From Rhizoctonia solani (lineage: Eukaryota > Basidiomycota > Agaricomycetes > Cantharellales > Ceratobasidiaceae), in assembly GCF_016906535.1 (NCBI RefSeq), contig NC_057375.1, forward strand, positions 2,108,001 through 2,172,000: a DNA stretch of 64,000 nucleotides, read 5' to 3'. The notes under the pieces are model-generated. The model saw only the letters and a program-made list of their open reading frames with translations, was not told the DNA's origin and ran no database searches. Shown here one piece after another: positions 44,301-53,486 of this stretch (position 1 is its first letter; each line of letters starts with the position of its first letter). A program made the translations under genes and the position numbers.

Positions 44301-46154
44301 GTAAGACCGTGCTCTCTGGCTTCCTATCTCAGACAGCCTGGTTGAAACTATCCTCGTCACTCTATGCCTTATTGTTTCAGATGCTCTGTCAATTGCGGCG
44401 CGAGGTAACTAGCTAACCTTCATTTGGCCTCAGCAAAGCTTACCCGGCATCGTCACAATTGCTAAATTGGTAAAAAAAAATGCACTTAGCACGAGAGGAA
44501 CCATATGAACTATCAGATCCGGAGAGCGAATTAGGTTTTGAGGTCGCTGGTAGCCCTGACCAATTCTACGGTGATCTTCAATAATCAAACTAGCACCGCC
44601 TCTATCCTTAACATTTTGCCCCATGTGGATAGACTTCGACGAAGGAAACCCGACCACTAGCCTTCAGAGAACACCAAGCACGGGTACAACAAACTACGAG
44701 GTGAGAACTTATATTTTCCCACTGTCCATGTGGACGTAACAGAAATACAACTCTCGTAGCATGCGCGAGACATTATCAGGCGTCTTGCACGCCACGGTTG
44801 TGAGAATCTCACGGGCCATGTGAATGAGGCCAGTTTCAGCGAGATGCCGGTAACTGGAGGGGGATTTGGTAACGTATTTTGTGGTAATTTGTTGAGTGGC
44901 CTACCGGTTTCGATTAAAACACCTCGCATCTGTCTGGATACCCTCGATAATAACCCAACTTTCTTTGAGGTAAGTCTGTGTTTGCTTCTGATCGGCATTA
45001 GTTGATCGCCACTTGATTAGGATGTGGCCCGAGAGATCCATACGTGGAGTAGATGCCACCACCCCAATATCGTTAATTTCTTAGGCTTGGCTGTTTTCCG
45101 AGGCCAAATAGGGGCAGTGGCTCCCTGGATGGAACATGGAAAACTGACACATTATCTCAAGAAGAAACCCAATTTTAATCGATGCAAAGTGGTGCGCGTT
45201 GTTCTTGCCTATCACTGAGCTAGCCCATCGAGCCCACGGTTATCAATATATAGTGCACAGATATTTGCGAGGGGGTGGCCTACTTACATGAAATCGGAAT
45301 TGTAAGTCATAAAAGCTTTGATTAAACTTGGTTTTCTCTGATCAAGGACAACCCCAGATTCACGGAGATCTGAAAGGAGTAAGCACATATATGGTCGATT
45401 GTTCGATTGGGGGTAAGTTAAAACTAAACATGCGACAGGAAAACATATTCGTCTCGGGCAAAGGCGCCATTGTTGTCGGCGATTTTGGAAGCTCGCTCTT
45501 GAATAACCGTAGCTTGACCCTCGCTCGTCCGGAGAAATCACTCTGCCCCACACTACGTTGGTCGGTAAGTTGGGAGACGTTTCACTCATTGGAGTACTCT
45601 TAACTAGGCCATTCAGGCCCCAGAGTTATTCGAAGACGATGCGACAAGTACTCGAGAGTCCGATATATATGCGCTTGGAATGGTATGCTGTCTCTATCTT
45701 ACCTATGACCGAACAGGACCTGACCAAGAGTATAGACTTTGCTCGTGGGTTTTTGACAGTGCGAGTGAGTTGGATGCTGATCATTTGGGTGCGTTCTCAA
45801 CAGGAGGTGATGACCGGAAACATTCCGTGGCACTGGATAAGGAGTGAGGCAGCAATTATAAAGCGGGTTTGTTTACCGGGAGGCAAATATCCGCGCCCTG
45901 ATGAAATTCCCGAAAAGAGCTGGGATGGAGACAAGTTCTGGAATCTACTGCTCGCTTGCTGGTCCTTTGAGTCGAGCGACCGTCCGAATGCCATCGAAGT
46001 AAAGAAGAGAGTGAGTGACTCGGAGAGCCGCCTAACCGATGTCTACTTATAGTGCTTGTTGTAGATGAAAGTTATTACAAGGAGAGGGTTGCAAGTGTTT
46101 CCGCATTCCACTGCAGGGAATCTGGATAGATGCGCCTTTGTTGATTCATTTTAA
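41313..46154 (+). CDS. Tandem kinase protein (pseudokinase plus kinase), probably disabled by a premature stop
   Basis: This is the paralogue of the gene at 31026-37015. The N-terminus (MAIYRKLRELIAKLISMADL) aligns with it around AEDCRFLIERAL. The following N-terminal region is split over several frames. An in-frame TGA lies at 41632-41634 in the second exon. Kinase domain 1 (about 43000-44210) is degenerate: VHGNLRA in place of HGD and DPF in place of DFG, with APEVN kept. Domain 2 (about 44770-46010) looks fully canonical: VTGGGFGNVFCG, PVSIKTP, IHGDLKG, GDFGSS, APELF. Nine-nt microexons lie at 43923-43931 and 45736-45744. The final exon ends with TAA at 46152-46154. Because of the TGA, the full protein is probably not made; a shorter protein from an internal start is possible. 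Confidence 0.65.
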
Positions 46155-46718
46155 TGCTGAGTATTGAAGTTCGAAGGCATCTTCACGATTATCGCCACTG
46201 TTAAGTGCAAAACCTTTGGAATGTATAGCATTATATGAATATCGTGAATTCTTGATCCCTTCATACATGGCTTCGAGCTCACTATACCTTTTACTGGCAC
46301 ACTGAAATCTCTCTTTCACTGTGCCAACACGATAATTTATCGTACTTGAGTTTGATGCTTGCGGCTCTCTTTATATGTTATCACGCCGAAAGCTGACTAC
46401 AGACACATCGGCATATTTCCGTACGCAGAAGCTCAAACTGGACGCATACAACATCCACTTGGGTGAGGCGTAGCAAACACATGTATTTTCCATTAATAGG
46501 CATACCCCACACCTGCCCAATCTCCCCCAGCGTTAGAAGAGTGACAGACACTGATGTGCACATAAATGAAACTCGGAAGCTCGCTCAATGCGCGTCAAAT
46601 TACCCCAGCAATCAACGAAAAGGACAAAGAACCGCCCAGCGCTTGATATGGATCCGGACCCTGAGAGATATTAGTAGAAAAGACTTTTCTGCTCCACGTC
46701 CTCCGCCCACGACCCACC
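46155..46718. other. Intergenic region, promoter of the C9-methyltransferase gene
   Basis: About 560 bp. No clear TATA box, repeat or coding segment was recognised. Confidence 0.45.
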
Positions 46719-48545
46719 ATGGCCACAGTGGACCCCGCGTCGATACCTCTTCCCAACGGCGACACGCCCAAGCCTCAGTCAGCGGTACGGCTGACTAACC
46801 TACCGTCGATTAAGAACGCGCCCTTCCCAGCGGAAGGCAATGGCTCGTTCTCAAATGTCGCGTTGGCTGGGCTCGTGCTCGGTGTTCCTTATGTCGTGAA
46901 GCGCATGTTGCCAATTATAAATCGTGGTGGCACTGGCACGTATTGGTTCTTGGTCATTGTTCTCGGTTTGCCTGTTACCATTGGCTATTGGACGGTCATG
47001 AGCATGTACGGAGCTCGCAAGAACGAGCGACTCGCGTTTCCCAATCGGCCTCAGAGCGAGTATATCGAATTCAAGGATCAGGCGTTCCGGGCTGAATGGG
47101 AGGGCAAGAAAATCCCAATGCAGATCTTCCACGACGCGTATTTCGAGGGCAAGGTTGATTTCAAGGGTTGGTTATTTGTCCTTTTTTTAATATTAATTTC
47201 TAATTTTGCTCATTGCATATTTCAGGCGATGTACTCGATGTTATGGAATGGCGTCACGATTGGGCTGAATTCAAGATGACTCCCGAACTGTTCAAATACG
47301 TGTTTACAGTTTTGATTCCTGATGTCGTTGTTCACTCGCACTCGCAAGATGAAGAGCAAGTCAGGGACCACTATGACCGCGGCGATGACTTTTACCAATG
47401 GTTCCTCGGTCCTCGTATGATCTACACGTCAGGCGTTGTGATGGACAATACCCGCGAAGAGACCCTTGAAGAGTTACAAGACAACAAGCTCGCACTCGTC
47501 TGTGAGAAACTCAATCTCAAGCCTACCGACAAGCTTCTCGATATCGGCTGCGGATGGGGGACCCTCGCTGCATACGCTGCCAAGAACTATCAATGCGACG
47601 TGACCGGTGTAACCCTCGCCAAGAAGCAAGCTGCTTTTGGCAACCAGCGCATCAAGGACAATGGCTGCGACACCGAGCGCGCTCGTATCCTGTGCATGGA
47701 CTTCCGTGACGTTCCTGCGGTCAAGGGCCAGTACACCAAGATCGTTTCGCTCGAGATGGCTGAGCATGTCGGTATCAGGCGGTATAATGCCTTCTTGCGT
47801 CAGGTCTACGATCTCTTGGACGACGATGGTATCTTTGTCTTCCAGGTTGCGGGTATCAGGCAGTGCTGGCAATACGAGGATTTGATTTGGTATGGGCTAG
47901 ATCTCATCTTATCCTTCGCGTTACTTAATCCCATTCTAGGGGGCTTTTCATGAACAAATACGTGTTCCCGGGTGCCGACGCATCCTGCGCGCTCAACTGG
48001 GTTATCGGCCGCGTAAGTCATTCTCTTGCACCCACTCATTTTTCATCTACACGTGTTCGACACGTATTCTTCCTTTCCCATGGCCTATTTCGCTATGATG
48101 ATCGATACGCGACGCGTCATTTCAAATTTCCTCACCCTTTCATCTCGAAACCCTTGACTAACCGCTCCACACACATAGCTCGAGGGTGTTGGTTTCGAAA
48201 TCAAAGCCGTCGATGTGCTCGGCGTTCACTATAGCGCAACCATCTGGCGCTGGTACAAAAACTGGATCTCGAACAAGGACAAGGTTATCGCGGCCTACGG
48301 CGAACGCTGGTTCCGCGTATGGTCGTTCTTCCTTGCCTACTCGACGATCATCTCGCGTCAGGGATCCGCCTCAGTGTTCCAGATTACTGCACACAAGAAC
48401 TTGAATGCGTTCCACCGCATGGAGGGTATGGATAGCCACACGAGTCTGAGGATCAGCGACAGGGCTAAAAATAATGCGTATGTGTGCCTTTGCTGAAGGT
48501 CATAATCGTTAACTGATGGGTTGCATGTACAGGAGCATCCAGTAG
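46719..48545 (+). CDS. Sphingolipid C9-methyltransferase
   Basis: Exons 46719-47166, 47226-47889, 47940-48012, 48179-48477 and 48533-48545 give 498 residues, the usual length. Two hydrophobic segments near residues 44-100 anchor it in the membrane (VALAGLVLGVPYVVKRMLPI and WFLVIVLGLPVTIGYW). The SAM-binding domain has motif I LLDIGCGWGTLAAYAA and the family stretch VRDHYDRGDDFYQWFLGPRM. The C-terminal half has YEDLIWGLFMNKYVFPGADA and VDVLGVHYSATIWRWYKNW. The enzyme transfers a methyl group from S-adenosylmethionine to C9 of the unsaturated long-chain base, giving the 9-methyl glucosylceramides typical of fungal membranes, in the endoplasmic reticulum. The frame is intact. The last exon is only 13 nt. 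Confidence 0.94.
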
Positions 48546-50053
48546 ATGCTTGCACATACGAGTTGAGGGGGAGGATAGACTGGGTTTTGGTTGGCTATGT
48601 TAGGTTATTATTTTATAGACGTAATCCGCTCGAGGGGGTTGTGCTCGTGCGTTTGGATGTATCATATACTTGATTTTCTCGAGGTGGTATTTCATTTGCG
48701 TCTTTCTCTGAATTCAAGTGTGGCTGTTTTGTTTGGCACATACAACGCATGAACATCGATAGGAAGACTAAATTCAGATGATGCATGGACTTTGCACAGT
48801 GTTTTGCCAATGATGAGACGAGTGAGTGATTTCAAGGAGCCAAGTTGCTTTGGGAATCAGGGATTCTTGGAAAATGATGTGCTATATGTTTGGATAAAGG
48901 ATGTCATCAATAGGGTGTTTGAACTTGTGATTTTTCTACTTCACAGCTGGATTATACTTCTAACTCTCAAGTCACTTGTTCAATGGTTACAGGGAGTGGG
49001 AGATCGACGCCGTGTCATACGTTTTGAAGAGTAGGTTGTCGCTAAACTGAACTTTTGCTCCATCGGCTACCATTGACAAGATTATCGTCATTGGCATACC
49101 TAAGGAGTTTTTTCCTTGCGCCGTCAAAGCAAAAAAATAAGCGATTTTTCCGCGTTCAAAATAACGGCCGATAGTCGAGCATCCATGAAGCGAACCCCGC
49201 TAACGGCTCTACTATAAACACCACCAAACGCAATCGTAAAGGCGGTTTCGACGCAGCGAACGGCCAGCACAAGGTCTCCTAAGCGAATCTGCAAATAGAA
49301 TAGTCGGTGAGTACATCTCAACTCAATTATGTGCTCTTAGGCTTTAGACAGAAACTATATGCAGTTTGAACTTTAATATTCCAAGGTAAACTTTTGCTCA
49401 TGTTTCACTCAACTCGAATGAGAGGATGATTTAATATTTACAAGCTGTCTTATATACGGAATAGCTATGTCAACATATCTATTTACGTACAAGTCCAAGC
49501 AAGGTCCAAGCAAGGTGGAAGCCTGTGCCCCCGCGGGGTTTTTGCTAGTGGGCGGCTGCGCATATAATCTGTATTAATACACCAATATTGCGCGCCCCTT
49601 ATATCTTGATGCAACCCTACTTGCAAGGTGGCCAGTTATGAGCCTAATCACAAGGGACCCTTCATATCTGTGTCTGCCTTCTTTTAGGATTCAAGTTACG
49701 CCAACGTCCCATTTCTATGGGACTTGAACAATTCTGAAGCGCTCAATCATTCTTAAAGGTGAACAAGCACTTCGGAGCATCAAGTATGGCGCTCTCGAAA
49801 CGCTCGTCGGGCGCCCCGGGGTCTCGGAGGTCCCCTTAAAGACATGAATGCGATCAAGCACCGAGTCAGATTGTCCATGTCAGGTGGTCAGCCCGCAATT
49901 TTGATTTCCCTTGGTTACTGGGCTACAAACAATGCGGTATGGGAGTTTTGATGCTAGCCTATATATAAGCCTGGTCGACTGGATCTGCCACTCATAATTC
50001 ACATCTTAACTACCACCCGCCCTCGTCAGACGCTCTAAGAGTCGCCCCTCACC
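48546..50053. other. Intergenic region
   Basis: About 1.5 kb with the 3' flank of the methyltransferase and the promoter of the small secreted protein gene. A CCCCGCGGGG palindrome lies at about 49530. No gene is recognised. Confidence 0.45.
49960..49968 (+). promoter_or_regulatory. TATA box of the small secreted protein gene
   Basis: TATATATAA lies 86 bp before the start codon at 50054, a normal spacing for a fungal core promoter with a short 5' leader. Strong TATA promoters are often found on inducible genes. Confidence 0.55.
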
Positions 50054-50308
50054 ATGAAACTGAGTCTATGTGCCTTTATTTCCCTAGCCTTGACAATCAG
50101 TGCTAGTGCCATCCCTCTTCCCGACCCACCTGTCGGCACATGCGGAGGAGTGAGTTTAAGACCTTTTCTCCGGATTAAAAACACAGTACCAAACTTACCT
50201 TCATAGTTCTGCGGTGGTATCGCTGGGATAAAGTGTGAAAAGGGGCTAGTCTGTAAACTTGAGGGCTCGTTCCCGGATGCTGGTGGCGTTTGCGTTAAAA
50301 GGTCGTAG
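50054..50308 (+). CDS. Small secreted cysteine-rich protein (effector-like)
   Basis: Two exons (50054-50149 and 50207-50308) encode 65 residues. A clear signal peptide (MKLSLCAFISLALTISASA) is followed by IPLPDPPVGTCGGF and a compact mature domain with five cysteines (GTCGGFCGGIAGIKCEKG, then LVC and GVCV). The GGIAGIKC-type block occurs in small secreted fungal proteins with a Kazal-like or IGFBP-like look. Size, secretion signal and cysteine content fit a candidate effector or inhibitor, but no activity can be assigned. A TATA box and short leader precede it. Confidence 0.72.
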
Positions 50309-50640
50309 TGGCTCGATTGTAATGAGTCCTGTGTACCAGGCTTGCCGTGCTTTTCTCATGTGTAAAGGTCATCGTCAGTAGTTAGCTACATTGTCGTATT
50401 TTTTCAGCATTTGCTCATCAGCGTTGGTGACTTCTCACTTCTGTTTCGGTAACGGCCTGTTACAAATCCTTTAATGGGGATATACATGCGTTATGTAACC
50501 ATACACAGAAGGCCGCGTTCGTATGTGGAATCTTTATAACCGTGAGTGTAATAACATAATGGTAAAAATACAACATATGATGTATGCGAAAGCTATACTC
50601 AAATAAAATGTAATAACCAGCGTTTTCCTGTCGTCGAGTA
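50309..50640. other. Intergenic region between convergent genes
   Basis: About 330 bp holding two 3' flanks; nothing else is recognised. Confidence 0.5.
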
Positions 50641-52929
50641 TCATCTTACTTCTCGTCGCGTTCGAGGAGGATCGTTTGTTCTCCGTCCGATACCAGGCTC
50701 ACGATCGCTTTCTTGAATCTGTGATAGGACCCTTCCACGAGTCGGGCTCGTAAGTCTACTGCTGTCGCCACTTCTCCCCGTATGTCTACTATCACCACTC
50801 CGTGCCGTATATCTACTATCGCCACTCCGACCTGTATATCTACTATCGCCACTCCGTCCCGTCATCACTGAACCACCACTTCGCCCTGTGGAGCGGGTGT
50901 CTCGACTCTGACCCGTGCCTCCGCTCCGCGTTGTACTAGTTGACTGGGAAGATCTGTCCCGCGTGCCATACCCGTGAGCGGGTGGAGACAAATACCCATC
51001 GCGCGTGTTTGGCAATCTTGGTTGTAAAGGGGCTGGAGTACTCCGCGGCGTAGGCGAGTTTATGCGTGTCGGAGCGTGGGATGGGAGTTGAGCTGGTCTG
51101 GATGATGGTGAAAAAATCACACTTTCACCTTCGCCATGGGATGTAGATCGACTTCCCTGTCGAGAGGTCTCTGGAGCAAAGCGTCGTTCGCGGATGAAAG
51201 AAGGGAGGGTGGAGAGTCCCGGTCTGGCTGCGACTGGAGCGGCCACGGAAGAAGGCGGAGGTGCTGAATGTGTTGAAGGTGTTGTCTGTTCGGTCTTTGG
51301 GCGACGGACGCTTGGACCTCGTGTGGGGAGCATGTGTCGTTTGAAAGCCAATACGGTGGGATTGATTCGTTCCTTTGAATGTTTTAAAAGAACTCTTCGT
51401 CCGTGATTGGATGTATGGGAGCTATAGGGTGAAGAGGCGCGATCATATGGAGATGTGGGACGGGTCGAGAACGGATTCGTGAAATGTGAAGTTTGGGGTG
51501 ACGGTTCTGGTGTGTCTCCTGGTGGGGGTGCATAAACGTGTGGTGATGGAGCAGGGATCGGTCGTTTTGGCTTTGTGGTTGGAGATCTACTTGAGGAGGG
51601 ATCGTTATTATTCGTGTCGTCATTGGTCCTGATATTGACGTTGCGTTGCATCGTATGAGAGGATGGAGCTCGGTTATCTATGGTCGTATATGGGAATTTA
51701 TCAGATCCGTGTGCCTGTGGGTATCGCGCGGGAGTTGGGTATGGGACGTTGGTCTTCATCGGGATGGGAGCGTTGGGCCTCGTGTTGGGGGAATTCACTA
51801 TTGGGAGGAACAAAAAAAATTCAGAAAAAAGTCGACCTAAAAGGAAAGACACACGTTTGAGACGTCCCGCACCTCTATTTGCTCGCTCAATCAACAGTTC
51901 AGAGCTTTCGTTGCCCGGCACCGGACCGACCCTTGGGCCCTGTTGGAAACGGACAGTCGGCCCGCCTCGCAAGGCACCGGCTGGTGCCACTGCCTCGCTC
52001 ATCACACTTGGCGTATGTCCATCACCACTTGATCCACCCCCACCCTGGTTATTCAAATTCGGCCGTTGTCTCCATGCACCGAACCCATTGTCTTCGTTCC
52101 TCCACCCACGCCCCCATACAGCCCCAACCTCCTTTTCCTTGACGCGTTCTGGGTCTGCAACACCTTCTCGTCGTTGTCTGCGAAGACGAAGCCAAAGGCA
52201 TCCGGCGATGGCAAACATAAGTAATAATAAACCAATCAGGATTGCGCCCACAATCCCACCGGAGAGGGTTGTGTGACTCGAATCCGGCAGCGGGCGAGGG
52301 ACAGGCTCCGTATAACCAGGCAGCAAGGGAGATAGGGGCGTAGGGGAATAAACATTAGAAGTCGGCGGATCCGTCAATGGCAGTGACTCGGAAGGAGTTG
52401 GCGTCTGGGAAGGGGTGGCTGGGACAAATACTGATGTGACAATGGTCTGGTCTGGGACCGTGTATGACCAGGGAACACCGGTTTCTGAGCCACCAAATAC
52501 CGTCGTACCAGTGATGATGATTTCTGAAGCCACGTAGCTGCCTGAAGATTCGGGCACGGGCGCCGGGGCCGGGGCCGATGGCGAGGGAGAAGGGGGAGGG
52601 ATGTCACTTGCCGAGGGACCAACGACAGAAGTTATGTCGGGAATTGTATAAGACCATACATCTCCAGTTGTTCCCGTTCCAATAACGGTTGTCCCAGGTA
52701 TAATTTGTGTAGTAAATGGCTGGGAAAATGCAGGAGAGGATTGAGGCGGAGCATTTGGGTCATATGAACTCTGAGGAATACTTGAAGACGTTTCCATAGC
52801 TGAGGTGGTCCGCCCAAGGATTAGCCCGAAACAGTCTTCCGGACAGAGATGATTCAAGCCAGCACAGAATAGCTGATAGTCGTGATAGTCTGCAGTGGCC
52901 CAGTGAAATCCCGAAAAGATCGCAGCCAA
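50641..52929 (-). CDS. Mucin-like single-pass membrane protein with C-terminal repeats
   Basis: One long frame of about 760 codons. The outer part has a cysteine-containing start (DYQLFCAGLNHLCPEDCF) and some 200 residues rich in Ser, Thr and Pro, including two copies of a GTTV-G-W-YT-PD unit. A single transmembrane segment (GIVGAILIGLLLLMFAIAGC) is followed by a basic stop-transfer (LRLRRQRR). The long inner tail is disordered, Pro/Ser/Arg-rich, and contains tandem TGRSGDSRY repeats near the end. The layout resembles fungal wall-sensor or adhesion proteins; the role is inference. No ATG opens the frame, so an upstream exon with a signal peptide is expected, probably joined at the CTAG at about 52939. 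A 75-nt in-frame intron near 51800-51875 (GTGCGG...CAATAG) is likely removed. Confidence 0.65.
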   Translation of the reverse strand: MAAIFSGFHWATADYHDYQLFCAGLNHLCPEDCFGLILGRTTSAMETSSSIPQSSYDPNAPPQSSPAFSQPFTTQIIPGTTVIGTGTTGDVWSYTIPDITSVVGPSASDIPPPSPSPSAPAPAPVPESSGSYVASEIIITGTTVFGGSETGVPWSYTVPDQTIVTSVFVPATPSQTPTPSESLPLTDPPTSNVYSPTPLSPLLPGYTEPVPRPLPDSSHTTLSGGIVGAILIGLLLLMFAIAGCLWLRLRRQRREGVADPERVKEKEVGAVWGRGWRNEDNGFGAWRQRPNLNNQGGGGSSGDGHTPSVMSEAVAPAGALRGGPTVRFQQGPRVGPVPGNESSELLIERANRGAGRLKRVSFLLGRLFSEFFLFLPIVNSPNTRPNAPIPMKTNVPYPTPARYPQAHGSDKFPYTTIDNRAPSSHTMQRNVNIRTNDDTNNNDPSSSRSPTTKPKRPIPAPSPHVYAPPPGDTPEPSPQTSHFTNPFSTRPTSPYDRASSPYSSHTSNHGRRVLLKHSKERINPTVLAFKRHMLPTRGPSVRRPKTEQTTPSTHSAPPPSSVAAPVAARPGLSTLPSFIRERRFAPETSRQGSRSTSHGEGESVIFSPSSRPAQLPSHAPTRINSPTPRSTPAPLQPRLPNTRDGYLSPPAHGYGTRDRSSQSTSTTRSGGTGQSRDTRSTGRSGGSVMTGRSGDSRYTGRSGDSRYTARSGDSRHTGRSGDSSRLTSPTRGRVLSQIQESDREPGIGRRTNDPPRTRREVR
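50763..50872 (-). repeat. 27-bp tandem repeat encoding TGRSGDSRY
   Basis: About four copies of a 27-bp unit in the coding sequence of the membrane protein, each giving TGRSGDSRY or a close variant. Copies differ at few positions, so copy number may vary between strains. Confidence 0.75.
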
Positions 52930-53486
52930 ATTCAGAACCTAGATCATGCGGCTCTCACGCGGTGTGTATCTGCGTGGGATCCTCGCCTCAGGAACGAGTC
53001 TGTCTTCGCCAACAGTGAAGAGCGCAGACAAGAAAGCCTATGGCTCTGGTCTTGGGGGATCGTCTAGATATAGGTGATTTAGGGACTAGGCTTCCACGCC
53101 CATCCTTGTATGCCTGTAGATGCCTAAATCAGATCCAGGCGGTCATCATCTAAATGCGTCATTTTCCAAGCTCACGTCATTCCCAGGCTAGGTTCTATCT
53201 CGCATTCGACATGAGACTCTGACCACATGGGCTATCGCTTATTGCGGAAGCCTAACTTGAAAAGGCCTCGTGTGTTTTTGTTTAGGTTTGGCTGAATCAT
53301 GTGATACCCGCGCTTAATGGGGTAAGCCACCATAAACGTGCGTCTGCAAAACTTAGCGGGGGCTTAGCGATGGCAAGTGCGAACGAGGCAGGTAGAGGCT
53401 CATCTGGAAGCACTCATACAACTACGGATAGTAACAGAAGGATTGATTTCAGCTTCAGGCTGTTTTAGGATTATTTACGCAACGAA
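52930..53486. other. Intergenic region
   Basis: About 560 bp upstream of the membrane protein gene and downstream of the transporter gene. It probably includes the missing 5' exon of the former; no other feature is seen. Confidence 0.45.
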
